From Melitaea cinxia (taxonomy: Eukaryota > Arthropoda > Insecta > Lepidoptera > Nymphalidae): a DNA stretch of 64,000 nucleotides. This document shows, one piece after another, positions 1 to 10,280 of this stretch. Numbering within the stretch: position 1 is the first letter of the stretch; every line of letters begins with the position of its first letter. The notes under the pieces are model-generated. The model made no database searches and was not told the origin of the DNA. It was given only the letters and a program-made list of their open reading frames with translations. The position numbers were made by a program, and so were the translations under genes. The stretch spans positions 10,872,159-10,936,158 of the forward strand of contig NC_059400.1 of assembly GCF_905220565.1 (NCBI RefSeq). Direction: 5' to 3'.

Positions 1-296
1 CTACCCTTTGTAAATATATCTACAATGCGACCATCAGATTCTCTCATCAGATCATCTATTATAATCAAATTGACCTCTTTACCATCAAACATACTTAAGT
101 CAGGTAATCCTTGAAAGTAGTTAACATTTTTTAAATTGTATAAGGGTTGCATCTCATCAAAGCACCATGTTACTTGGGAAAAAGATGTGTTACATATTTC
201 TTCCATATTATTAATAAATTTTGTAACAAAATTTGATTTTCCACAACCACTAGGTCCCGCAACTATTGCAGTGAATGGATGAATAAAATGTTTCAT
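1..296 (-). CDS. A32-like packaging ATPase, N-terminal part, cut by the window edge (Maverick/Polinton or adintovirus type)
   Basis: An open minus-strand frame starts at an ATG at 296-294 and runs through 98 codons off the left edge with no stop. A P-loop, GPSGCGKSN, lies at residues 14-22, a Walker B-like stretch ending LIIIDD at about 77-82, and a WCFDEMQPLY segment at 44-53. This layout, with the P-loop close to the N-terminus and short spacing to the acidic pair, fits the FtsK/HerA-superfamily (A32-like) ATPases that package DNA in Maverick/Polinton elements and related viruses. Known role of the family: pumping the genome into the capsid. The probable polymerase tail at 619-834 lies upstream on the same strand, which supports an endogenous viral-like element. 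No breaks are seen in the visible part. The assignment rests on motifs only; the rest of the gene lies outside the window. Confidence 0.72.
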   Translation of the reverse strand, partial: MKHFIHPFTAIVAGPSGCGKSNFVTKFINNMEEICNTSFSQVTWCFDEMQPLYNLKNVNYFQGLPDLSMFDGKEVNLIIIDDLMRESDGRIVDIFTKG

Positions 297-618
297 TTTT
301 CCTTACGTGTGGATTAGACGAGGTACAAGAAAACAATAATCATTTTTTACTTTTTAAAACTGTTTTATTGATTCTTAAACTAAACATTACAATAATACAA
401 TGGAGGTAAGAAAACAAATTTATTACATCTAAAAACAATTTAAAAATATATACATTCTGAAAATATTACACTTAGACAACAAAAATTCAAGTTAGTAAAG
501 GATTGATTTTATTACATTAGAATATAAAAAGAAAGATAAACATGTTTTAAAAATTTAAAAGTTATTTACAATAAAACCACAAATATAAGAAAACAAATAA
601 AAATAAACTATGTACCTA
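297..618. other. AT-rich spacer between polymerase tail and packaging ATPase
   Basis: No frame of note on either strand. If the flanking frames belong to one element, this should hold the polymerase gene's transcription end and the promoter of the ATPase gene. I could not single out a specific signal. Confidence 0.4.
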
Positions 619-834
619 TTATACTTTTCTTAATTTGTAATGACCCCACGCCAATGTATCGACTTGGTTTGGTAATATGTAGCGCTTGCTATCTTGGTAT
701 GACAAAGAAGTTTTATTGATTTCCTGAGTACATATTGTGTGTTTAATTGATCTAAACCTATACATACTATGATGTTGAATATTTTTATTAAAAAGACAAG
801 ATTTGTAATTTCCTAATTCTAACTTTTTGATGTT
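619..834 (-). pseudogene. Probable C-terminal tail of a Maverick/Polinton-type B-family DNA polymerase
   Basis: A minus-strand frame ends at a stop at 621-619. The last 68 or so residues look like a real protein end: a basic NYKSCLFNK stretch, then TSLSYQDSKRYILP and a terminal TLAWGHYK. I associate this pattern (a DDKRYIL-like stretch followed by TLA-GHY) with C-termini of protein-primed polymerases in Maverick-like elements. The open frame continues to an ATG at 933-931, but that part reads through a poly(T) tract (829-849) and a hairpin (866-916), so I do not treat it as original coding sequence. The body of the polymerase is absent from the window. The tail lies 322 bp upstream of the ATPase on the same strand. 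Family assignment is inference from a short segment. Confidence 0.45.
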
Positions 835-865
835 TTTTTTTTTTTTTTTGCCGAGGAGCCATGTC

Positions 866-916
866 GTATTCGTGTATTCTGGATCAACCGAAGGTTGATC
901 CAGAATGCACGAATAC
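866..916. repeat. 24-bp-arm hairpin with GAA loop
   Basis: Arms 866-889 and 893-916 are reverse complements with one mismatch (CGTGTATTC against CGTGCATTC), around a 3-nt loop. It sits next to a poly(T) tract and at the edge of the polymerase-like remnant, so it may be the end of an inserted mobile element. Confidence 0.8.
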
Positions 917-934
917 CCACTACTTCCATGCAAC

Positions 935-1593
935 CTTTAATGAAAGCAGTATCTATCGGAAAAATGTGTCGGTGTGTCTTTTAGTAGTCAGTAGCTTAAT
1001 TCGATTACACTGCATTTGTATATACATAGTCTAGATTCCTAGGAATGTACTCTAACTGCGTTCATGCACAGTCGTAAACTTAATTTGAAACAGTTACTAA
1101 ACAAGTTAAGGTATCAAGCATCCCTGTCCAGTACTCACTCAATATTTTGAAACAAACCTTGATAAATGTAACATGGAGTCTATTTGAAGCTAGACATTAT
1201 ACCTAATAATAGTCAGTCATTCAGGCGAGAAAATTGAACACCGACAAAATCATATTTATACTGTTATGTACGCACTCATATTATAGAGAACTTTTTTAAT
1301 TTCACGCTTGATTCGAAAAACCCTCTGACTGAGCGCGCACATCGTTTCGACTTTGTGTCAATCGCTTATTCCGGTGTCCTTCGATGTGATGGATTATTTC
1401 GTATCGACAGTGAGTAATTATTGTTTTTATCAAAGGATTAATTTTTCCAGGAATTTAAGTACGAGTTTGTGTTTGTAATTATAAATTTATGCATTCCATT
1501 TAGACCAATATTATTTTTCAAATTGAGGAAAACAATATATAATAATTAATATTACTTTTGCATTGTGACGTTTTGTATATAAATATAATAAGC
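935..1593. other. No clear gene; one weak candidate exon
   Basis: AT-rich and intron-like. The only point of note is a less AT-rich patch at about 1300-1409 containing an ATG at 1389 followed by seven codons and a good donor-like GTGAGTAA at 1410-1417. This is weak and unconfirmed. Confidence 0.2.
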
Positions 1594-1934
1594 TTCAGCT
1601 TGTAATATCTCACTACTAGGCATAGGCTTCTTTCACCATATAGGAGAAGGCTCAGAGCTTAATCCACCACGCTGCTCCACTGCGGGTTGGCGGATATATT
1701 CCTTACTATGAGTAACGATTGCTATCAAGTTTATATGATAACAACCGGGACCGACGGCTTAACGTGCTCTCCGAGGCACGGTGGAGAGACCCACAAAGAC
1801 TGCACAAACACCCAGACCACGGCAAACACTTGTATGGCCAATACAAATGTTTGTCATGTGCGGAGATCGAACCCGCAACCGCCAACGCAACAGGTACAAT
1901 CCATGGCTGTGAACGTTGCGCCAACGCGGCGTCT
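1594..1934 (-). mobile_element. tRNA-derived SINE, family A, near full length
   Basis: Read on the minus strand it starts with GACGCCGCGTTGGCGCAACG (A-box-like), then a B box in GCGGGTTCGATCTCC, a CATTTGTATTGGCCATACAA segment, CCTCGGAGAGCACGTTAAG, and a tail GTGGTGGATTAAGCTCTGAG ending in TTACAAGCTGAA. The same body occurs at 9107, 38300, 44211 and 56717. It depends on LINE machinery for retrotransposition (family knowledge). The small frames at 1687-2102 are accidental readings of this repeat. Confidence 0.8.
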
Positions 1935-2765
1935 ATAATATATAATAAAATAATTAAATTATATATCACTAAATTTAAGTTTGCGGTTATGTCATTACAG
2001 TTATACAAATGCAGCGGTCAAAAAAAAAGAGCATCAAAAAATCTGAATGCTAGAAGACAAAAATGTTTACGTGTATCATTCATCTTTGATGTGTGCTTTT
2101 GACCGCGTATTTTTCATTAGGTCCTGATTACTCAGGCTTTTGTTATGATAATGAAATTGATATTGTGTATATTCAAAGGACACGTGTAGACAATGTGTTG
2201 ACGTCAATGGGTGTGTCCTATTGACCCTGCCAAGCCCCAATACATCGCCCTGCATTGTACGTCTTATGTTACAGATACGCTAACCATGGACATTATTAAC
2301 TTCGATCATGCAGATGCAATGCGTCCAGCGATGAAATGAATTTTGTTCGCGTTTTCTTATACTTTTGAAACTCAATTAAGTTATTGGAGAAGTAAATTAT
2401 CAATAAGCTTAAAAGCCCAATAAGCTTTTCATAGAAATTGTAACTGTGGTACCGATTTGATTATAGAATAATTATATATATATTTTTAGTTGATTTATTT
2501 TATATTACTTATCATTAATTTTTCTTTTTACGTATTTTTTTTTGTATTACAAATTCTTAGTAAAATATAAGATTCTTTATAAAAAAATAAGCCTGTGAAA
2601 ATAATAAGACAGTAAAAAAAATTAAATATTCAATAAAATAGTTCTAATTTTGACGATAAGTAGGATTAATTTAAAAAACAAAATCAAAAGAAGCGTCATT
2701 CAATTAGGCTTTTAAGGCACCTTCGAATTGTCATTTTACAAATTAAATCTTTTAATTGATTTTAA
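1935..2765. other. AT-rich spacer, nothing coding
   Basis: No gene seen. A 10-bp inverted pair (GCGGTCAAAA at 2014, TTTTGACCGC at 2097) is too short and imperfect internally to call a MITE. Confidence 0.4.
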
Positions 2766-2960
2766 AAGTGAAGTTACCACCGTTTCGGAATGTAGATTCT
2801 GCAGAGAAGGACCATCAAAAAACTCCGCATTTCCTCTTTTTTTTAAATATATAAACTATGTGTTTATACAAATTTGGTAATATCTTGCATGAAATACAGC
2901 GTCACTAAGTCTACACATATAGATATATGATTTATGTAATCCTGCACCATCCATTTTGAC
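2766..2960 (+). repeat. Interspersed repeat, family J (AGATTCTGCAGA type)
   Basis: Shares the order ACCACCGTTTCGGAATG, AGATTCTGCAGA, AACTCCGCA and TGAAATACAGCGTCACTA with the segment at 25000-25135. Two diverged copies in one window show it is a dispersed repeat. I recognise the AGATTCTGCAGA core as common in moth genomes; its class is unknown to me. Confidence 0.65.
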
Positions 2961-3689
2961 CACCATTTGAATTTTAAAAATACGGAATTCTTCAAAAATG
3001 CAGGTTAGTTTTATATATGCATGAGAAGTAAGATTGTCGAAATTACCTCAGCCCATGACAAAATACACTTTGTGATCTGGATACAGAATGCAAAAAATAT
3101 GGACTAATTTAGCTAATGCCGTCGTAAAATTACGTCACGGAGAATAACTCCGTACTTAAATGGTTTAAAATGCAAAATTCTAATTGTGTCCATGAATCAC
3201 AATGGTGGTCATTTTTTCGTCAGGTTTTGTAGCTAAATCAAAATAATCAATGGGAGCCCCAGCTCTAATTGAAGAGATTCATTTTAATAAATTTAAAAAT
3301 AAGTCAATACCTAGATTCTTAATATGAGATAAATGTATAAAAATGATAAATAATTAAATAATAAAATCTTTCGTAGATAAAGAGTAAATAAATATATTTA
3401 CCATTCAAAAATATTAGATATACACATGCACATTATACAACGTAGAATTTATGTTGTAGCAATCGATCGGATATCCTATGATGATAGTATGATTAACCAA
3501 CTTAATTTCAAGACTATTACGAAGTTTAGCAACTATCTAAAAACACGTCAATTCTTGCAATTAAATTATCGCTATATGGACTTTAATAATTAATCAACTG
3601 TTATCCGTTTTATTATAAAGTTTTCTTAAAATTTACTTAATTTTTACTTTTATCTAATGTAACAAAAATGTTGTGTCACACCTATTTAT
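2961..3689. other. AT-rich spacer
   Basis: No frame, repeat pair or RNA gene seen. Confidence 0.4.
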
Positions 3690-3900
3690 GGTCGCACTCT
3701 CCTAAAAGGACTCGACCGATTTTTATATATTTTTTATAATGGTTTGAATGAAAATGGGTCGTAAGATACATTTAATACCGTTAGGTAACTAGGGACTTAG
3801 GATAACCTATCTAAATTTTTCCTATTGAAACTTCATGGTTTTGGTAGTTTGCACGACGGAAATTAATATACGGCTGTCGGGTCAGCTCGTAAATTATATG
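3690..3900 (+). repeat. Interspersed repeat fragment ending CGGGTCAGCTCGT
   Basis: Contains CTCGACCGATTTTTAT and ends in CGGGTCAGC, an ending shared by many short dispersed lepidopteran repeats. No second copy of this exact family was seen in the window, so class is uncertain. Confidence 0.4.
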
Positions 3901-3984
3901 TATAACAACTAAGTGACAATAACATTATTTAAAAATTATAGAGCCCCTATAATACATTACATTAGCCTTAGTATGTCTATTGCA

Positions 3985-4325
3985 GACATTTTAGACAGTG
4001 TCAGACAGACACTGTGTCGCCTAGGACACTCTTCAAGAAAACGCAGAGTTGCCTAAGCTCTGCGCCACCCTCTCGACCTCACTGTCTAGGCCCACAGGAA
4101 TGACGAGTCGATAAGTGTGGAGCCAGTTCGGCTGCAGAAGTCTTTCGCATTTTAGAGTTATGCCACGAATGCTTGACAGAGACCCCATTCCGGGTTTCAA
4201 ATGAAGTTTTCTTTCTCCAGGACCCTGATAATTATGACCCAGGTTTATCCCTCGGGCGCCTTTTACGACCCCCACGGGAAGAAAGGACGTGGTGCTCGGC
4301 CGGCACCGCACGGCATAGACCCCTA
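3985..4325 (-). mobile_element. GC-rich SINE-like repeat related to family F at its 5' end
   Basis: On the minus strand it carries CTTTCTTCCCGTGGGGGTCG followed by TAAAAGGCGCCCGAGGGATAA. The segment at 47930-47970 has the matching CTCTTCCCGTGGATGTCG and TAAGAGGCGACTAAGGGATAA, so both share a 5' module. The 92-codon minus frame at 4033-4311 is probably incidental to this repeat. The other end contains a GACAGTGTC/GACACTGTG inverted motif near 3995-4015. Confidence 0.5.
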
Positions 4326-6495
4326 TAATATGAAGAATAATTTAATAAACTTGATACTTGAAATTTATAATTTAATGCGTAGCGGTCAACGTGATTGATG
4401 ACATGGTATGTTCTGAATAAAATGCTCCCGATAGGTAATTATTTTCCAGACTATAAAAGATTATGTGTTTCACGAATTTTTCATTGTATTTACATAATCA
4501 GTATTAATGAAGCACAAAGATGAAGCACAAGGATGATTTGATTTTTGATTTGTTTGTAATAGATAAACTCCCAAAACTATTGGACCTGTTATAGAAAGTA
4601 TGTCATCAAGCGAATGCTGTGGTACAATGAGTGATATACTTGTAGACTATATTCTATTGGAAGAGATTTTCATTCAAAATCGCATATTCTTGTGGGCGAA
4701 GCCGCAAGCGGAAAGCCAGTAAATAATATTCAGTCGTCAACTCAATTAGTGATGCTATATCAATTGAGATCGTATAACACCACATAAAATGTTGATTTAT
4801 GTGTTGAATCTCTTTAATAAATAATTGTGTAATTTATAATAATAAAAAAATTGTAACATATCCAATTCCAAATATTAAAAGGATACCTATAATCGATTCT
4901 AAGGCTATTGATGACTTTTTAATAATTTTTAAAGATGTTTAAATCCTTTCTGTAAATATGTCCAAGTCAGATTTGTCAATTCAAAAATAACAGCTATATA
5001 TATCTCCTGCACCGTAAGCCCAAATAATTTTAAACTCTAAATGTACGTAAATATTTGAACGTACATTTCAAGTTGGCCATCGTACTTGCTCTTACAGGGA
5101 ACTGAAAAGGAGTCTTAGTTTATTGGAAATGTTTTGACACTCGGTGCTCGGCTTTGGCATTTTTTTTAATATTAAAAATATTGGAGAAATTTAGGTTTTA
5201 CAGTTTAGAATGACATATAAAAACAATGTCATTTGTGCAAAACCATCTAGTCAAGTACAAGTTAAAATCATATTATAATTGTATTTCGTCATAAAAAAGC
5301 AACTCTATATAAGAAAGCAAAACTATCACAGTACAAATCTAATAGTTTATTCGAAATCTCATGAATGTATACCTTGTGTGAACGGATACTATTCAAATCC
5401 ATTTATCATTTGCATTTCAATATAACAATCGTCAAATTTACTATTAATACTCAAACCAAGTCAAACTGCAAGAATGGTACTATCAATAAATTACTCCAGT
5501 CTTCATAAAAGCAGTGAAAGCACGAAACGCTCCATTAGTTCGAAACTTGTAAGTCCACACGTTGTATCAAAGGTACTCCAGTGCTTTTATAATGTTTGCC
5601 TCATATGTATAATGTATAAAGGCATAGGTGCTTTATCAACATTTCATGTCGAACTTGTTTGAAGAAGTTATTGAAAGTATTATGGAATCTCGAAGGGGGA
5701 GGATTCGAGAAAATTGGATAATTAAAATAAGGGCATATTTTAAATTAAAATTCGTTATCGATGTATTAAGTAATATGTATTATTATAGTGAACATAGATA
5801 AGTGCTGCTTTAGGTACGGTATCTTTTTATAATAATTCTAATATTAAAATAGTACTGTCGATGATTATACTCGTATTTTTTTTTTTTTCATTGTAAACAA
5901 GTTTGTTGCCTTAATAACACAATTTTATGACTTTTTTTTAAATATTTTGCACCTTGAAAATATAAAATAAAATTCGAAGTAACTTAGATAGGATCAAAAC
6001 CAAGAAAAAATATTACTAATATCGATAAGCATCAATATATACGTAAAAAGTCCTTTAATTTTAAATTTTTTTAAAGACAGCCACGAATAACTAACTTCAA
6101 TGCTAAAAGTTCCGAAATTACTTTTGTAACGATAGTACAATTTTTTTGTTTTTTTGTGTAATGAAATTACTTTCTCTGCTGACTACTGCAATTTGTTCAC
6201 ATATCTCCAAAAGCTAAAGTCGTATAGTGAAACAAATAAATTTTTACTCGTGATTTTATTACTCTACTATTTAAGCAGATTTGATGAAATAAAACTTCGT
6301 CATTTGGATTCACACCATCCTCTTTATAACAATACAAAAAATTACTGACTTGACTAGTTTTGGCTTCTTGCTTTGGTAATCGAATGGCCTCTTATATACC
6401 GACTTCGGATTATTAACGACGAATATTCTGATTGGTCGTCGCCAGTCAACAGGAAAGCGGACCACGCCGGAAATAAATTGAGGGTCTAATATTTT
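4326..6495. other. Mostly AT-rich spacer with one repeat end
   Basis: The segment at about 4555-4720 ends in GTGGGCGAAGCCGCAAGCGG, a typical 3' ending of short lepidopteran repeats. Frames at 5474-5662 and 6154-6348 are short, AT-rich and without recognisable domains; I regard them as chance. Confidence 0.4.
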
Positions 6496-7745
6496 AAAAG
6501 AATTTGGCTAAGATCTAGATTAGGTAAAACCGAATTTCGGGACCGTGGAGGGATGGGGGGGGAGAGGATGGGAAACGCTACCCCTGGTACCACTGTCACA
6601 CCTCGGAACCCCATGGTTATGGAGATATCCATGGTTAAAGTTTTGAGGTTAGAAGAAGAATTTCGAAAGTTAGAGGAACGCTTGGCTCCGGCGCTACGGG
6701 AAGTGCAGCCGTTGCGTGCGAAAGCACGCTCACCCATGCTCCGTACAAAAAAAAACCGAATTATGGGGTTTTTGGGTGTGGAGGGTGGAGGGTGTAGGGG
6801 AATCTATACAAGGTAACACTGTCATACCTCAAAACCCCATGGTTATGGAGATATCCATGATTAAAGTTTTGAGGTTAGAAGAAGAATTTAAAGCTATTAT
6901 AATACCTTTGAGCTCGTAGTGTTTGCATTGTGTGACAAATCGACACTTTTAAACAAAATAACGCGTCAGACATAATATTCTAATAAAATTAGTAACATTG
7001 CGTGCTAGAATATAGGTTTAGAAATTCGAAAAATACCCAAAACCGAATCGGAGCACCCCACTGTCCACGTGGTCTTGGTCTGTCCTACCCCTAGAGTGTT
7101 TTTTTTGTGCCGCGGAGGCGCGAAGGGAGGGCAGCCCTCGCCCGCCGTGCGAAAGCGCGCGAACGAATGCGTAGAGGAGCGGCTGAGGCTGGTCGCCGAA
7201 GGCGACCAGCCTCCGCTGCGGAAGCATGAGTGAGCGTGCTTTCGCACGCAAGGGCGGAAGAGCTGCACTTCCCGTAGCGCCGGAGCCAAGCGTTCCTCTA
7301 ACTTTCGAAATTCTTCTTCTAACCTCAAAACTTTAACCATGGATATCTCCATAACCATGGGGTTCCGAGGTGTGACAGTGGTACCAGGGGTAGCGTTCCC
7401 CACCCTCTCCCCCCCATCCCCCCACGGTCCCGAAATTCGGTTTTACCTAATCTTAAGCTTTACCTAAAGTTTTGAGTCTGTCCTACCCCTAGAGTGTTTT
7501 TTTTGTGCCGCGGAGGCGCGGAGGGAAGGGCGGAAGGGCTGCACTTCCCGCAGCGCCGGAGCCAAGTGTTCCTCTAACTTTCGAAATTCTTCTTCTAACC
7601 TCAAAACTTTAACCATGGATATCTCCATAACCATGGGGTTCCGAGGTGTGACAGTGATACCAGGGGAAGCGTTCCCCACCCTCTCCCCCCCATCCCCCCA
7701 CGGTCCCGAAATTCGGTTTTACCTAATCTAAAGCTTTACCAGAAT
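6496..7745. repeat. GC-rich repeat family in a head-to-head inverted array (two plus, two minus copies)
   Basis: Copy 1 (+) is at about 6510-6740, a shortened copy 2 (+) at about 6765-6890, copy 3 (-) at about 7020-7455 and copy 4 (-) at about 7466-7735. Landmarks are ACCGAATTTCGGGACCGTGG, a GGGGGG run, CCCCATGGTTATGGAGATAT and GAAGAAGAATTTCGAAAG. The outer ends carry inverted TTAGGTAAAACCGAATTTCG. All copies share an open frame of about 45 codons with PRNPMVMEISM and KVLRLEEEF, but the frame may be kept simply because copies are young. Copy 3 has extra GC-rich DNA with a 12-bp-arm GAA-loop hairpin. I do not recognise the family. Confidence 0.7.
7186..7212. repeat. GC-rich perfect hairpin, 12-bp arms, GAA loop
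   Basis: Arms 7186-7197 (AGGCTGGTCGCC) and 7201-7212 are exact reverse complements. It lies in the GC-rich insert of copy 3 of the inverted array. Confidence 0.85.
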
Positions 7746-8097
7746 TTAAATAATCATACGTTTAAGCTGGAATAATATAATATATTCTATCATATTTAAG
7801 ATACACGTATGTACGAGCCTAAAGTACTATAACTTCATAGTTTATATTTCTATTTATTTTTTCTGGTCATATTTTTTTTACGTAGCAAAATGTCAATGTT
7901 CACTCAACGCGTTATGACCTCAACCTTACAAGATAATAAGCCGTTTCCATCATCGCTCTTACATTATAAGTGTAATGTGTAACTCAAACAGGTATTTCAA
8001 ATGATAAAAAAATCGCAATATATATTATATTCCCAATCAGTGTTATGTGGATTGTTCTGTAGCCTTTTTTATGATTATATAGTAAACCTTACATAAG
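7746..8097. other. AT-rich spacer
   Basis: No gene or recognised repeat. Confidence 0.4.
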
Positions 8098-8218
8098 AAA
8101 GTGGTCTGGAAGAAATCGCTCTTAGCGATAAGACCGCCTTTGTACATCTTTCTTCGTATGTATTACTTTAACGTTTCTTTGTAGTGTACAATAAAGAGTA
8201 TTTATTATTATTATTTCA
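8098..8218 (+). mobile_element. LINE 3'-end fragment
   Basis: Contains GTGGTCTGGAAGAAATCGCT, a TTAGCGATAAGACCGCC block, then GTACAATAAAGAGTATT followed by a TTA-rich repeat. I recognise this as a common lepidopteran LINE tail with a built-in AATAAA and simple-repeat end. No coding part is attached. Confidence 0.5.
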
Positions 8219-8370
8219 CTGAATGTCACTCCGCCCGCCCAATACATAATAGATACATATATTATAATAACTACTTATATAGATAATATAGTAAATTTAC
8301 TTATACTTACATATATAAATATAAGCGGGTGGAGGAATACGCCCCGGCAGGGAGATCAAACGGCCGGGGG

Positions 8371-8618
8371 TTAGGGCTGTAGGCTGAGAAACCGGCGGAC
8401 AATCCTAGCCGAGTCAAGTAACACCGCCTTCTGCATCCTGGCTGCGAGCGAACCGTCCCGGATCCCCAGTTGCCTCAGATGGTGAGCGAGGCTAACCGGG
8501 ATCAAACCGTTGGCAGATATTACGATAGGGATTATTTCAGCGGACCCCACACCCCACATGTCGACAATCTCGTGCGCCAGATCCAGATATTTACGTTTTT
8601 TCTCAGTCTCGGCTTTCA
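8371..8618 (-). pseudogene. C-terminal fragment of a LINE-type polyprotein, 5'-truncated
   Basis: The minus frame ends at a stop at 8373-8371. The body reads KKRKYLDLAHEIVDMW, then IIPIVISANGLIPVSLAHHL and MQKAVLLDSARIVRRFLSL. This pattern (KY-DLA-E---MW, IIP-V--A-G, L--LGI, QKA-LL--ARI-RR-L) is one I know from C-termini of LINE reverse-transcriptase proteins. GC content is well above the flanks. After the stop, a GC-rich 3' UTR leads into AT-rich DNA near 8300. Upstream (8619 onward) the frame enters family C repeat sequence, so the first 15 or so codons of the longest frame are not LINE. Exact clade not assigned. Confidence 0.55.
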
Positions 8619-8934
8619 TATGACCACACGATAAACACCAGCTTTCGATTAAATTAAAAATCATCAAAATCGGTACACCCAGTAAAAAGTTATGCGGTAT
8701 AATACAACTCAGGTTGACGAAAAATCAATCAAGTAAAAACGCATTATTAGATATAACTCGAAAAGTAGTTGTTAGATCTCAAATAAATTTTAAATGGGAC
8801 CAAATAACACACACTACCTTTTGATTGAAAAAAAAATGTCGAAATCGGTCCACCCAGTCAAAAGTTCTGAAGTAACATACATAAAAAAAGTACAGTCGAA
8901 TTTAGAACCTCCTCCTTTTTTGGAAGTCGGTTAA
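8619..8934 (-). mobile_element. Family C repeat (AACCGACTTC ends), minus-strand copy
   Basis: On the minus strand it opens AACCGACTTCCAAAAAAGGA then GGAGGTTCT, followed by ACTGGGTGGACCGATTTCGA, and contains a second, similar ACTGGGTGTACCGATTTTGA. It is interrupted at 8618 by the LINE fragment. Other copies: 19616, 33290, 48252. Complete copies have inverted ends (AACCGACTTCAA and TTGAAGTCGGTT), suggesting a non-autonomous DNA transposon; that class is inference. Confidence 0.65.
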
Positions 8935-9106
8935 AAAGAAAATAAACCAAGCTTAAAAATGTAATAACGAAAAATAATAACGGCCAATTACATGGAAGAT
9001 ATTATTCCACGTTAAAATATTTTACCTACAGTAGGTGATAGGCTTAAACCAAATCTCTCGCTCTCTTTGAATTTGGTCGAAATCGTCAAAATTTTTACTA
9101 CATCCC

Positions 9107-9294
9107 CACCGTGCTTCGTAGAGCACGTTAAGTTGTCTGTCCCGGTTGTTATCCGGTATGCACACCTGATAGCGATCGTTACTCATGGTAGGGAATATAT
9201 CTGCCAACCCACATTGAAGCAGCGTGGTGGATTAAGCTCTGATCCTTCTCCTACATGGGGAAAGAGGCCAGTAGTGGAATATTACAGGCTGAAG
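9107..9294 (+). mobile_element. SINE family A, 5'-truncated copy
   Basis: Starts at CCACCGTGCTTCGTAGAGCA and runs through CGTTAAGTTGTCTGTCCCGG, GATAGCGATCGTTACTCATG and GTGGTGGATTAAGCTCTGAT to ATTACAGGCTGA. The tRNA-derived head is missing. The small frames at 9022-9408 are shadows of this copy. Confidence 0.75.
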
Positions 9295-10280
9295 CACACA
9301 TCATCATCAATAGATATAATAAAAATGTCACGAATTGGTGTCTGTACATGGAAGATATATGAGAAAAATGGTTTTGGAGAAAATGGCACCAAAAATAATG
9401 ATTCTTAGAATTTTTGTCTGTCTGTTTATCTGTTTGTTTGTGCACGCTAATCTCAGAAACAAAAATCTTATATTATGTGATAAGCTTCACTTAATATTGA
9501 ATGTTTTTTTTTTATGTCAATCGGTTCATAAATAAAAAAGTTATGCCAATTTAAACAATCTCGTCGAACATTTGATAAACTATTTACATCTATGTATCTA
9601 TTCTTTCTCTGTTCAGTAGCATTAACTGAAATTTTACTAAACTTCATAATAATGGTCTTAATAAAATTATAATTATATAATAATAATAATCATCATCATC
9701 AATAGAAGTTAAAAGTGATTAGTTTCAGAAATTTTTAATAATCAAATTAAGTTGACCTGAGATCTATATCATCAATCATATGAAATAGGATTCAGCTTAG
9801 GCGTTTGTGATAAATACATATTTGTTTAGGGTTTATAGGATTTGTAAATTATATATTGTATGTATTTAGTTTAGGTTAGTTTGTTTTCAAGTTAGTTTAC
9901 CACACCTTATTAGTTAAACTGTAGATACAAAACAGATCTATATATATTTTTTAATTTATTTATTTCTTAACTTTTATGTTTAAATAATCATATAGTAATA
10001 ATTACAAAAGAAAAGGTTTTTAGACCATATCTGTGTTATATGTACAGCGTTGAGTGGTAAACCCGGGACTCGCCATACTACTACTTACATACACCGTAAC
10101 CGTACCGTACCGTACATACTAATGTGAATAGAAGAAAAAGTTAGACATGATGCTATCGATACTATTTATAAGTGTTGAATTTCCTGATTACTTAGCGATA
10201 TTGAGACACATGATACACGGATCATGCGACACTCACCTCTCACCACATCTATTGGGGGTAACTCTGTTTCTCAATATGGC
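9295..10280. other. AT-rich spacer with simple repeats
   Basis: Holds TAA/TCA triplet runs near 9683-9705 and a CCGTA run near 10094-10112 (CCGTAACCGTACCGTACCGT). No gene seen. Confidence 0.4.

Noticed and set aside
2014..2106. 93-bp MITE with GCGGTCAAAA ends
   Set aside because: Only 10 bp of clean pairing, irregular beyond that, and no target duplication or second copy.
4033..4311. 92-codon minus-strand gene
   Set aside because: It coincides with a GC-rich SINE-like repeat sharing a 5' module with family F; the frame is not an evident protein.
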